Below, one piece after another: positions 1 to 8,075 of a stretch of DNA of 64,000 bases (positions are counted from its first letter, which is position 1; every line of letters begins with the position of its first letter). The notes under the pieces were generated by a model. That model made no database searches, had not been told where the DNA came from, and worked only from the letters and a program-made list of their open reading frames with translations. Origin of the DNA: Parazoarcus communis (GTDB taxonomy: Bacteria > Pseudomonadota > Gammaproteobacteria > Burkholderiales > Rhodocyclaceae); assembly GCF_003111645.1 (NCBI RefSeq), contig NZ_CP022187.1, positions 2,852,001 to 2,916,000 of the forward strand. The letters are read 5' to 3'. Made by a program: the position numbers and the translations under genes.

Positions 1-1
1 C

Positions 2-565
2 CTGCATCAGGCGCTGATGAAACAGGGCCTGCAGCGTTTCGTCCTCGAAACCATCGCGCCGCTCAACGAAGCCGTGGGAGAAGGCTGGATGCGGGGCGAG
101 ATCGACGTGCCGGAGGAGCATCTGTATACCGAGCAGGTGCAGAATGTGCTTCGCAGCGCCATTGGCGCCAATGCCGTGTCCGGGGGGCACCCGCGCGTGC
201 TGCTGACCACCTTCCCGGACGAGCATCACATCCTCGGCCTGCTGATGGCGGAGGCCACGCTGGTTCCGGAAGGCGCATCCTGCGTCTCGCTCGGCACCCG
301 CACGCCGCTGGCGGACATTCGGGGTGCTGCGGTCGGCGGCAATTTCGATATCGTCGGCCTGTCCTTCAGCATTGCCTACCCGGCCCGTCAGGCCATCGAA
401 GGCCTGATCGAACTGCGCGCCGCGCTCCCCGAGCACATCACGATCTGGGCAGGTGGCGCAGCGGTCAAGGGCAAGCAGCGCCGCCTGCCAGGCATCCGGG
501 TGATCAACGGCCTGACCGACACCGTGGCCGCCCTGCATGAGTGGCGCGCCGCCCACCCGGGCTGA
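2..565 (+). CDS. MerR-family regulator with C-terminal B12-binding domain (CarH/LitR-like), 5' truncated
   Basis: Only the C-terminal ~188 residues are present; the reading frame is open at the left edge, so the DNA-binding MerR helix-turn-helix lies outside the window. The visible part is a cobalamin-binding module: a helical cap followed by a Rossmann-like B12 domain. The cap carries W-x9-E-H (Trp at 86-88, Glu-His at 116-121), and the B12 domain carries E-x-H-x-x-G (EHHILG at 221-238) with the expected downstream glycines (WAGGAAV near the end). In CarH/LitR regulators these residues hold adenosylcobalamin, which dissociates the repressor tetramer when light breaks the Co-C bond. Light sensing is inferred from the motifs; the family assignment is firm. 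The target genes are not visible, though the next gene downstream is a candidate. Confidence 0.85.
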   Translation: MHQALMKQGLQRFVLETIAPLNEAVGEGWMRGEIDVPEEHLYTEQVQNVLRSAIGANAVSGGHPRVLLTTFPDEHHILGLLMAEATLVPEGASCVSLGTRTPLADIRGAAVGGNFDIVGLSFSIAYPARQAIEGLIELRAALPEHITIWAGGAAVKGKQRRLPGIRVINGLTDTVAALHEWRAAHPG

Positions 566-767
566 AGCCACATCCGTTGCCCGCCCCGGGCGCGGCTTTC
601 GCCCTCACCGCGAGCGCATTTGCGCACACCGGGCACGACACGGCTCCCTCCCGCCGAAAGTGCGCCTCGTGCGACGCAACGCAGAACGCTTCGGACTGAA
701 ACGCGGCCCGTTATAGACTGTGCATCGGAGAAGCATTCGTTGCACATAACAAGGGGAGACGACCCAC

Positions 768-1589
768 ATGCTTTACCCAGAACTCTTCCGCACCCTCGAG
801 TCGGCACGCTGGAACATGGCGGAGGACATCCCCTGGTCCGACTTCGACCCCGCACTGCTGACAGACGAACAGGCGGTGACGATCAAGATGAATGCGATCA
901 CCGAATGGTCGGCGCTTCCCGCCACCGAGATGTTTCTGCGCGACAACAGCACCGACTCCGACTTCGCCGCCTTCATGTCAATCTGGTTCTATGAAGAGCA
1001 GAAGCATTCGCTGGTGCTGATGGAATACCTGCGCCGCTTCCGCCCCGAGCTGCAGCCGACCGAAGCCGAGCTCGACGCCGTGCGCTTCGAGTTCGATCCT
1101 GCCCCGCCGCTCGAAACCCTGATGCTGCACTTCTGCGGCGAGGTCCGCCTCACCCAGTGGTACCGCCGGGCGGCCGAATGGCATACGGAGCCCGTGATCA
1201 AGAACATCTACGATCACATCTCGCGCGATGAGGCACGCCACGGCGGGGCCTACCTGAAGTACATGAAACGCGCCATCGAGCGCAGCGGCGACGAGGCCCG
1301 ACGCGCCTTTGCCAAGCTCGGTGTGCTGATGGCCAACTCCTCGCGCAGCGCCCGCCCGCTGCACCCCACCAATCTGCACGTGGCGCAGCAGTTCTTCCCG
1401 CGCGACACCGTGCAGTCCCGCGTACCCGACCCCGACTGGCTGGAGCACTGGCTCGACACCCAGATCGACTTCGACCGTGACTGCGAGGCGCGGGTGGTCG
1501 GCGGCATCCTGCGCAACCTGTCGAGTCTGTTCGGGCAGAAGTTCGACACCGTCAGCGAGCTCAACCGCTACCGCAAGTCGCTCGCCTGA
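768..1589 (+). CDS. Ferritin-like diiron protein related to acyl-ACP desaturases
   Basis: This 273-residue protein has the two-helix-pair iron ligand pattern of the ferritin-like superfamily: Glu residues near 46-54, EEQKH at 76-80, Glu125 (GEVRLTQWY) and DEARH at 154-158. The two E/D-E-x-x-H boxes separated by roughly 75 residues match type-2 (soluble) acyl-ACP desaturases better than ferritins. The expected function is O2-dependent oxidation of a bound substrate at a diiron site in the cytoplasm; the substrate cannot be read from the sequence. The gene follows the B12 regulator with a 202-bp gap, so it probably has its own promoter, and an AGGGGAG-like Shine-Dalgarno sits just before the ATG. 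No electron donor gene adjoins it. Confidence 0.75.
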   Translation: MLYPELFRTLESARWNMAEDIPWSDFDPALLTDEQAVTIKMNAITEWSALPATEMFLRDNSTDSDFAAFMSIWFYEEQKHSLVLMEYLRRFRPELQPTEAELDAVRFEFDPAPPLETLMLHFCGEVRLTQWYRRAAEWHTEPVIKNIYDHISRDEARHGGAYLKYMKRAIERSGDEARRAFAKLGVLMANSSRSARPLHPTNLHVAQQFFPRDTVQSRVPDPDWLEHWLDTQIDFDRDCEARVVGGILRNLSSLFGQKFDTVSELNRYRKSLA

Positions 1590-1747
1590 GCGCCTGTCGC
1601 TTGAGCGCCCGGCCCCCTCCGGACGCCTGCCAGCGTGAGCCCACCGGCGCGCGGACTGCCACCCCCGGGGGAAGCCCGACTTGCCCGGGCACCCCGTGCT
1701 CGCACACAATCATGCACTCCTGCGCATTCTGCTGAAGGAGTCCCGTC

Positions 1748-3427
1748 CTGCCCACTGTCACTCCCACGTCATTCGAAGTCATCGGCGGCCTGATCGGCGG
1801 CCTCGGGCTGTTCCTGCTCGGCATGCACCTGCTCACTGACGGCCTCAAGCTCGCGGCCGGGCGTGCGCTCGAAGACATGCTCGAGCGCTGGACCTCGACG
1901 CCGCTGCGCGGTCTCGGCGCCGGCATGCTGATCACCACGCTGGTGCAGTCCTCAAGCGCGGTGACCGTGGCCGGCATCGGCTTCGTCAACGCCGGTCTCC
2001 TGTCGCTCAGGAATGCCTTGTGGGTGATTTTCGGCTCCAATGTGGGCACCACCATGAACGCATGGCTGGTCGCCGCACTCGGATTCAGCTTCAAGATCGA
2101 CGCCTTTGCCCTGCCCTTTGTCGGCATCGGTGCAGTCCTGATGCTGGCCACGAGCCGCATGCGCCCGCGGGCGCTGGGTCAGGCCCTGTCCGGATTCGGC
2201 GTCCTCTTCCTCGGCATCGACGTGCTCAAGGACACCTTTTCGGCATTCGGCAGCGGAATCGATCTGCAGCAGTTCATCATGCCCGGGCTCACCGGATGGG
2301 TCATGCTGGTCGCCATCGGCACCCTCATCACCATCCTGATGCAGGCCTCCGGCGCCGCCATCGCCATCATCATCACTGCCGCCCAGACCGGGCTGATGAG
2401 CACCGAGGCCGCCTGTGCCATGGTCATCGGCACCAATATCGGCACCACCTCGACCGCCATCCTGTCGGCCATCGGCGCCACCGCCAACGCCCGCCGCCTG
2501 GCTGCGGCCCATGTGTTCTTCAACCTCGTCACCGGTGCGGTCGCACTCATGCTGCTGCCGCTGCTGATCGGCCTCCTCGGGCTGCTCAGCGAGTGGCTGG
2601 AGAAGCCGGCCACCCCGGCGGTGATGATCGCGATGTTCCACACCACCTTCAACCTTCTCGGCGTGGCCTTGATGGTGCCGGCGGCGAAGTTCCTGCTCAG
2701 CTTCCTGTCGGCGCGCTTCCGGCGCAGCGACGAGGAAAGCGCGCGTCCCCAGCACCTGGACGCCAACTCGGTAAGCGTTCCAGACCTCGCGCTGCGGGCG
2801 CTGCGCATGGAACTCGGACGAACCCACGTGCTGGCCGGAAACTGCCTGCGTGCCGTCATTCACAGCCCACCCGACACGCCACTCGTGTCGCGTAACGGTG
2901 ACGCCTTCGTCGCACTCACGACCGCCATCGGCAGCTACACACGCGGCGTCACGACCACGAGCCTTCCGCTGGCCCTCGCCGAAGCGCTCGCCCGCAATCT
3001 GCGTGCGCTCCAGTACCAGGAGAGCACGGTAGACGCCGCGCGCTCGGCGGCAGAGCTCGGCGAAGCACTCGGCCTTCCACCCGCACATGGCATCGACGAG
3101 GCCTTTGCACACTTTCGCAACGCTGCCGGCGAACTCGCCGACGCCAGCATGCCGGGAAAGCCCGGTTTCCGCAGCGAAGACATCGAAAGACTGCTCGCCA
3201 GCGCCGAGACCCGTTACGCCGCCCTCAAGGAAGCCCTGCTCGTCGCCGGCGCACACGCCCACCTCGATATCCGCAGCATGCAGGAATGGCTGCGCCTCGC
3301 GAGTCTGCTCAGACGTGCGACCGAACAGATCGCAAAGTCCGCACAGACCCTGGCGGCCCTGGAAGAAGGCCTGCCTCAGCCCGTCCTCGAACACCGTGGC
3401 GACGACGAGAGCGGTAACGACCAATGA
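1748..3427 (+). CDS. Na/Pi cotransporter family protein with PhoU-like C-terminal domain
   Basis: Sodium-phosphate symporter family (NptA/YjbB-like) inner-membrane protein of about 559 residues. Two inverted repeats carry the family signatures QSSSAVTVAGIGFVNAG and QASGAAIAIIITAAQTGLM, with GTNIGTTSTA after the second. The last ~200 residues are hydrophilic and helical, as in fused PhoU domains. The first ATG is at 1823, but that would remove the conserved first membrane segment (GGLGLFLLGMHLL). There is an in-frame stop at 1733 and no ATG, GTG or TTG between it and 1823, while AAGGAG at 1735-1740 stands seven bases before an in-frame CTG at 1748, so I chose the CTG. The stop overlaps the next gene by ATGA, implying translational coupling. 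The transport direction (uptake or efflux) is not decided by sequence. Confidence 0.85.
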   Translation: MPTVTPTSFEVIGGLIGGLGLFLLGMHLLTDGLKLAAGRALEDMLERWTSTPLRGLGAGMLITTLVQSSSAVTVAGIGFVNAGLLSLRNALWVIFGSNVGTTMNAWLVAALGFSFKIDAFALPFVGIGAVLMLATSRMRPRALGQALSGFGVLFLGIDVLKDTFSAFGSGIDLQQFIMPGLTGWVMLVAIGTLITILMQASGAAIAIIITAAQTGLMSTEAACAMVIGTNIGTTSTAILSAIGATANARRLAAAHVFFNLVTGAVALMLLPLLIGLLGLLSEWLEKPATPAVMIAMFHTTFNLLGVALMVPAAKFLLSFLSARFRRSDEESARPQHLDANSVSVPDLALRALRMELGRTHVLAGNCLRAVIHSPPDTPLVSRNGDAFVALTTAIGSYTRGVTTTSLPLALAEALARNLRALQYQESTVDAARSAAELGEALGLPPAHGIDEAFAHFRNAAGELADASMPGKPGFRSEDIERLLASAETRYAALKEALLVAGAHAHLDIRSMQEWLRLASLLRRATEQIAKSAQTLAALEEGLPQPVLEHRGDDESGNDQ

Positions 3428-4332
3428 GCGGCGTCATCCCGGCCTATGTCGGGCGCTTCGCGCCCTCGCCCAGCGGTCCGCTTCACTTCGGCTCGCTGGT
3501 CGCCGCGCTCGGCAGCTGTCTCGATGCCCGCCACCACGGCGGCAAGTGGCTGCTGCGCATCGAGGACGTCGACACCCCGCGCACCGTCCCCGGTGCAGCC
3601 GACGCGATTCTGGCCACACTGGAACGGTTCGGCTTCGCGTGGGATGGCGAGGTGGTCTGGCAAAGCCGGCGCACCGATGCCTATCACGCCGCGCTCGAAC
3701 AGCTCAAATGCAGCGGCGCCGTCTTCCCCTGCGCCTGCACCCGTCGCGAAATGGCCGATTCCGCACTCGCCCGCGACGGCTCCCGGCGCTACCCTGGGAC
3801 CTGTCGCGACGGACTGCCGCCCGGTCGCAGCGCCCGTGCCTGGCGCGTGCGTGCCGAGGGTTTGATCCGCTTCGATGATGGGGTTCAAGGCCCGCAGCAG
3901 GAGGACCTCGAGCGCGACGTCGGCGATTATGTCGTGCTGCGCGCGGACGGCCTGTTTGCCTACCAGCTTGCCGTCGTCGTCGATGACGCCGCAGCCGGCA
4001 TCACCCATGTCGTGCGCGGTGCCGACCTGCTCGACTCCAGCGCACGCCAGATTCACCTGCAGCACCTGCTCGGCGTGGCGCAACCCGCCTACGCCCATCT
4101 GCCGGTCGCAACCAATGACGCAGGCGAGAAGCTGTCGAAGCAGACGCTTGCCCGCGCCATCGAGGACCAGCCACCCTCAATTGCACTGGTCGCAGCCCTC
4201 GCCTTTCTCGGACAGAATCCGCCACCTGAACTCGGGCAGGCTGCGCTCGACGAGGTCTGGTCGTGGTCACGCGCGCACTGGCGGCTGGACAAGGTGCCGC
4301 GCCTGAGACAAGCCATCGCCCCACTCTTCTGA
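3424..4332 (+). CDS. gluQ: Glutamyl-Q tRNA(Asp) synthetase
   Basis: GluQRS is a truncated glutamyl-tRNA synthetase paralogue that attaches glutamate to the queuosine base at the anticodon wobble position of tRNA-Asp. The 302-residue length fits; the anticodon-binding domain of GluRS is absent. The HIGH-type motif is within RFAPSPSGPLHFGSL near the N-terminus and the KMSKS counterpart is KLSKQT near residue 240. A zinc-binding stretch (CACTRREM followed by a Tyr and a Cys in RRYPGTCR) is present, as in the family. The start overlaps the stop of the phosphate transporter gene (ATGA). Queuosine-dependent function is family knowledge. Confidence 0.93.
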   Translation: MSGVIPAYVGRFAPSPSGPLHFGSLVAALGSCLDARHHGGKWLLRIEDVDTPRTVPGAADAILATLERFGFAWDGEVVWQSRRTDAYHAALEQLKCSGAVFPCACTRREMADSALARDGSRRYPGTCRDGLPPGRSARAWRVRAEGLIRFDDGVQGPQQEDLERDVGDYVVLRADGLFAYQLAVVVDDAAAGITHVVRGADLLDSSARQIHLQHLLGVAQPAYAHLPVATNDAGEKLSKQTLARAIEDQPPSIALVAALAFLGQNPPPELGQAALDEVWSWSRAHWRLDKVPRLRQAIAPLF

Positions 4333-4345
4333 CAAGGATCGACCC

Positions 4346-4759
4346 ATGCTCGGCACCGACATCGAACTGAAACAGCTGCTCGAATCGACGCGGACCATCG
4401 CCGTGGTCGGCATCTCGCCGAAACCCGAGCGCGCCAGCCACGAGGTAGCCCTCTACCTGCAGCATCACGGCTACACGATCATCCCGGTCAACCCCGTCTG
4501 CGACGAGGTGCTGGGCCTGAAGTGCTACCCCAGTCTGCGTGAGGTGCCGGTGAAGATCGACGTGGTCGATGTGTTCCGGCGTTCGGAGGAAGTCATGCCC
4601 GTGGTGGAAGATGCCATCGCAATCGGCGCGCGTGCAGTCTGGCTGCAACTGGACGTCATCGCCCCCGAAGCCATCGCCCGCGCCGAAGCGGCAGGCCTGA
4701 GCACGGTCATGGATCGCTGCACCAAGATCGAACACCGCCGCCTGCTGACAGGCGGATGA
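4346..4759 (+). CDS. CoA-binding domain protein (YccU family)
   Basis: Single-domain Rossmann-fold protein of 137 residues. The N-terminal TIAVVGISPKPERASHEV is the nucleotide-binding turn typical of the CoA-binding domain of succinyl-CoA synthetase alpha chains, here as a stand-alone protein. Conserved VFRRSEEV and the closing MDRCTKIEHRRL are family features. AAGGA precedes the ATG by 8 bases, and the gene lies 13 bp after gluQ, so the two are probably cotranscribed. The biological role of this small family is not established; binding of CoA or a related nucleotide is inferred from the fold. Confidence 0.85.
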   Translation: MLGTDIELKQLLESTRTIAVVGISPKPERASHEVALYLQHHGYTIIPVNPVCDEVLGLKCYPSLREVPVKIDVVDVFRRSEEVMPVVEDAIAIGARAVWLQLDVIAPEAIARAEAAGLSTVMDRCTKIEHRRLLTGG

Positions 4760-4806
4760 GCTGAAGCAGCCGCACGCCCAAACAGCCCGAGCCACCACCA
4801 GCACGA

Positions 4807-4904
4807 GTAGCGCCTGTGCGGAGTGTTCGCAAAGGGGCGAGGACTGTCCGAGCCCGCAGGGCGAGTTCCGCAGCCCCGGCGCGAACACTCCGCACAGGCG
4901 CTAC
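4807..4904. repeat. Nested inverted-repeat element with perfect 24-bp arms
   Basis: The outer arms 4807-4830 and 4881-4904 are perfect reverse complements (24 of 24). The 50-bp centre is itself palindromic: GGGGC (4834-4838) faces GCCCC (4873-4877), GGACT faces AGTTCC with one bulge, and GCCC-GCA-GGGC (4852-4862) forms the innermost hairpin. It sits between two convergent genes (CoA-binding protein and clsB). It has no transposase, no obvious target-site duplication and no U-tract. It could be a bidirectional transcription terminator, a miniature inverted-repeat (MITE-like) element or a REP-type extragenic palindrome; the sequence alone does not decide. Confidence 0.85.
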
Positions 4905-4951
4905 GGCAGCGGAGGCACATCAACTTCGGACTTCAGCACCAAGAAATAGCC

Positions 4952-6109
4952 TCAGTGCTTCCCCCCAAACCCCGCAATACCAATCGCCAGCCGCACCCCC
5001 TGATACGCCAGCCAGCTGAGCAGCCGGCGAAAGCGCGGCAGTCTTCGCCAGTCGGCACGTCGCAACTCGCGTGCGCCATCCATCATCGCCGCGTCCAGGC
5101 TGGCACGCAGGGTCGCGGCAAAGCCGCTGTCCTCCACCACGACATTGGCCTCGCGCGCCAGCAGCAGACTGAAGGCATCGATGTTGCTGGAGCCCACCGT
5201 CACCCAGCGACCATCCACCACCGCCACCTTTGCATGCAGCACGCTGCGGTGATACTCGAACAGGCGGATGCCGCGCTCCAGGAAGAACGGGTACAAGGCC
5301 CGCGTCGCATACTGCTGCACCGGATGATCGGCCAGGCCTTGCAGCAGCAGGATGACCTTCACGCCGCGCGCCGCCGCCTCCACCAGCGCCTGGCGAAAAC
5401 GCCGCCCCGGGAAGAAATAGGCATTGGCAATCACCACTTCGTCGCGCGCGCGCCCGATCGCATCGAGGTAGGCGTTCTCGATGTCGTGACGGTGGCGAAG
5501 ATTGTCGCGGATCAGAAATGCCGCGCGAAGATCGCCCGCCACCTCCACCCGAGCCGGTGCCAGCACCGGCACGCTCACCCGCCGCCGGAAGCTCGCCCAC
5601 GCCAGCATGCGCCACAGACGGTGCACCGAGTCGACGATCGGCCCCAGCAGCGGCCCCTCCACCCGCACCGCATAGTCATAGCGCGGCGGCCGGACAGCAT
5701 CGCCGCTGACATCGTCGACCACGTTGATCCCACCGACAAAGGCCACCCTGCCATCGACCACCACCACCTTGCGGTGCATGCGCCTCAGCCGGTGGCGACG
5801 CAGTGAGAGCAGGCGCAGCTCCATTCGGTAGATGAGCACCTGCACGCCGCAGGACACCAGATCGGACATCAGCTCGCGGACGAAAGCCCGGCCGCCGAAT
5901 CCATCGACCAGCAGATGCACCGCGACCCCGCGCGACGCCGCTCGCACCAGCGCAGCCGCGATGCGACGCCCGGTATCGTCCGGATCGAAGATGTAGGTCT
6001 GAAAGAAGATCTCCCGCCGCGCGCCATCGATTTCATCCTCGAGCGCGGGAAAGTACTGCAGGCCGTTTTCCAGCAGGGCAATTGCATTGCCACCCGCCAG
6101 CACGCTCAA
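4952..6109 (-). CDS. clsB: Cardiolipin synthase B (phospholipase D family)
   Basis: Two HKD phospholipase-D motifs are present: HRKVVVVDGRVAFVGGINV in the first half and HAKVAVVDGRWVTVGSSNID in the second, the pair that makes the active site of ClsB-type synthases, which join phosphatidyl groups to form cardiolipin at the inner membrane. The frame stays open to an ATG at 6163, but that would overlap the upstream gene by 58 bp. A TTG at 6109 overlaps the upstream stop as TTGA and gives 385 residues beginning SVLAGGNAIALLENG, matching where ClsB proteins normally begin; a GTG follows six bases later. Synteny with the endonuclease-family gene upstream mirrors ybhP-clsB of enterobacteria. Confidence 0.88.
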   Translation of the reverse strand: MSVLAGGNAIALLENGLQYFPALEDEIDGARREIFFQTYIFDPDDTGRRIAAALVRAASRGVAVHLLVDGFGGRAFVRELMSDLVSCGVQVLIYRMELRLLSLRRHRLRRMHRKVVVVDGRVAFVGGINVVDDVSGDAVRPPRYDYAVRVEGPLLGPIVDSVHRLWRMLAWASFRRRVSVPVLAPARVEVAGDLRAAFLIRDNLRHRHDIENAYLDAIGRARDEVVIANAYFFPGRRFRQALVEAAARGVKVILLLQGLADHPVQQYATRALYPFFLERGIRLFEYHRSVLHAKVAVVDGRWVTVGSSNIDAFSLLLAREANVVVEDSGFAATLRASLDAAMMDGARELRRADWRRLPRFRRLLSWLAYQGVRLAIGIAGFGGKH

Positions 6110-6855
6110 CGCGCAAACTCCAGATCTGCGGTGAGCGCGGCGTGATCGGAAATCCTCGACCACGGCTCGCCGAAATGAACCTGCGCCCGGCTCACGCTGA
6201 ATCCGCGCACGTAGATGCGGTCGAGGCGGAAAAAGGGCAGCGCACTGGGAAAGCTGCGCGGTGGCCGCCCGCCCTCGCGGCCAAAGGCTTCAACCAGGCC
6301 CAGCCGTCGTCCCAGCAGATCGTCGGCACGATTGCGCCAGTCATTGAAGTCGCCTGCGATGATCAGCGGCGCACCATCGGGCGCGAGCCGCTCCATGCGT
6401 TCGGCCAACGCCTCCATCTGCCGACGCCGGCTCCCCGCCATCAGACCCAGGTGCACACAGACGCAATGCAGCGGCACGTCCAGCCCGGGCAGGGAAACCT
6501 CGCAATGCAGCAGCCCGCGGCGCTCGAAGCGGTGATCGGAGACGTCCTGATTGTCGCTGCTGAGGATGGCGTGACGGCTCAGGATCGCGTTGCCGTGGTG
6601 ACCGTGGTCATACACCGCGTTGCCGCCATAAGCGGTCTGGCACCACACATCCTCGGCAAGGAACTCGTGCTGTGGCCTTTGCGGCCAGTCGGCATGGCGC
6701 ACCGCGTGATTGATGTGCAACCCCTGCACCTCCTGCAGGAAGACCAGATCGACGTCGAGGCTGCGCAGGCGTTCCCGCAGGTCGTGCACCACCATGCGGC
6801 GGTTGAACTGCGAGAAGCCCTTGTGGATGTTGTAGGTGCAGATGCGCAGCGTCAT
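6106..6855 (-). CDS. Endonuclease/exonuclease/phosphatase family protein (YbhP-like)
   Basis: A 249-residue protein of the DNase I-like metallohydrolase fold. Family landmarks are seen in order: TYNIHKG near the start, LVFLQEVQG (metal-binding Glu), HGNAILSRH, IAGDFNDWRN (catalytic Asp/Asn pair) and the closing SDHAALTADLEF. There is no signal peptide. The gene lies 31 bp after nadA and overlaps clsB by four bases, so it is probably expressed with both. The frequent pairing with clsB suggests a role tied to phospholipid or envelope metabolism, but the actual substrate is unknown. Confidence 0.85.
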   Translation of the reverse strand: MTLRICTYNIHKGFSQFNRRMVVHDLRERLRSLDVDLVFLQEVQGLHINHAVRHADWPQRPQHEFLAEDVWCQTAYGGNAVYDHGHHGNAILSRHAILSSDNQDVSDHRFERRGLLHCEVSLPGLDVPLHCVCVHLGLMAGSRRRQMEALAERMERLAPDGAPLIIAGDFNDWRNRADDLLGRRLGLVEAFGREGGRPPRSFPSALPFFRLDRIYVRGFSVSRAQVHFGEPWSRISDHAALTADLEFAR

Positions 6856-6886
6856 GGTCGCAACGCTCCGGCCCGGTCCAGCGTGG

Positions 6887-7987
6887 TCAGGACACTGCCA
6901 GCATGCGGTCGAGCGCGATCCGTGCCAGCTCCGCCTCGTGCGCGGGCACCTGGATGCGGTTCACCACATTGCCGTCGGCAAGGTTCTCCAGCGTCCATGC
7001 CAGGTGCTGCGGGTCGATGCGCTGCATCGTCGAGCACATGCACACGGTGGGCGCCATGAACTGCACGCTCTTGCCCTGCGGCTTCATTTCCTCGGCCAGT
7101 CGGTTGACCAGATTGAGCTCGGTCCCCACCAGCCAGCGCGTATTGGCAGGCGCAGCAGTGATGGTGTTGATGATGTATTCGGTCGATCCGACGTAATCGG
7201 ACTGCTGGCACACCTCGAGACTGCTTTCCGGGTGCGAGATCACCAGCCCGTCCGGATTGGCTGAACGCCAGCGCTCGATATGGGCCGGCTGGAACATCTG
7301 GTGCACCGAGCAGTGCCCCTTCCACAGCAGCACCTTGGCCTTGCGGATCTGCTCGTGCGTCAGGCCGCCGTATTCGAGATCGGGGTCCCACACCACCATC
7401 TGGTCGAGCGGGATGCCCTTCTTGAATCCGGTCCAGCGCCCCAGATGCTGGTCGGGGAAGAACAGCACCTTCTCGCGACGCGAAAACGCCCAGTCGAGGA
7501 TCGTCGGCGCATTGGTCGACGTGCATACGATGCCACCGTGTTCGCCGCAGAAGGCCTTCAGGTCGGCAGCCGAGTTGATGTAGGTCACCGGCGTGATGTG
7601 TTCGTCGGGCTTGTCCAGCACCTCGGTCAGTTCGCGCCAGCAGCGCTCGACCTTGGCCAGACTGGCCATGTCGGCCATCGAACAGCCGGCGGCAAGGTCG
7701 GGCAGGATGGCCATCTGGCTGGGCTTGGAGAGAATGTCGGCGACTTCGGCCATGAAGTGCACGCCGCAGAACACGATGTAGTCAGCCTCGGTCTGCGAGG
7801 CGAGTCGCGCCAGCTTGAGCGAATCGCCGGTGAGGTCGGCGTACTGATAGACGTCTGCGCGCTGATAGTGGTGACACAGCAACACCGCCTTGTCGCCGAG
7901 ACGGGCGCGTGCTGCACGAATGCGCTCCTGCGCCTCGGCGTCCGCGAGCGCGTTGAAGCGGTCAAAACTGATGGTGGCTACTTGCAT
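6887..7987 (-). CDS. nadA: Quinolinate synthase A
   Basis: NadA condenses iminoaspartate (made by NadB) with dihydroxyacetone phosphate to give quinolinate, the first pyridine of de novo NAD synthesis, using a [4Fe-4S] cluster. The 366-residue protein shows LCHHYQRADVYQYADLTGDS, VFCGVHFMAEVADIL, the cluster cysteine in PDLAAGCSMAD, and a late Cys pair in APTVCMCSTMQRI. The WKGHCSVHQMF and HPESSLEV stretches are characteristic. The length matches E. coli-type NadA. No nadB or nadC is in the window. Confidence 0.96.
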   Translation of the reverse strand: MQVATISFDRFNALADAEAQERIRAARARLGDKAVLLCHHYQRADVYQYADLTGDSLKLARLASQTEADYIVFCGVHFMAEVADILSKPSQMAILPDLAAGCSMADMASLAKVERCWRELTEVLDKPDEHITPVTYINSAADLKAFCGEHGGIVCTSTNAPTILDWAFSRREKVLFFPDQHLGRWTGFKKGIPLDQMVVWDPDLEYGGLTHEQIRKAKVLLWKGHCSVHQMFQPAHIERWRSANPDGLVISHPESSLEVCQQSDYVGSTEYIINTITAAPANTRWLVGTELNLVNRLAEEMKPQGKSVQFMAPTVCMCSTMQRIDPQHLAWTLENLADGNVVNRIQVPAHEAELARIALDRMLAVS

Positions 7988-8075
7988 GAGACAGAACTCG
8001 CTTTAGAAATGCCGGGGTTCACCGGTCACACAAAAACGGATACCCGGCACGCGCACACGCCCGGGGATGAATACG

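Noticed and set aside
1952-3424. 490-codon frame antisense to the phosphate transporter gene
   Set aside because: No motif; high His/Gln/Gly content typical of antisense frames.
4707-4895. Short frames with the same RTLRTGAT peptide on both strands near 4.8 kb
   Set aside because: The identical peptide arises because the DNA there is palindromic, not because of coding.
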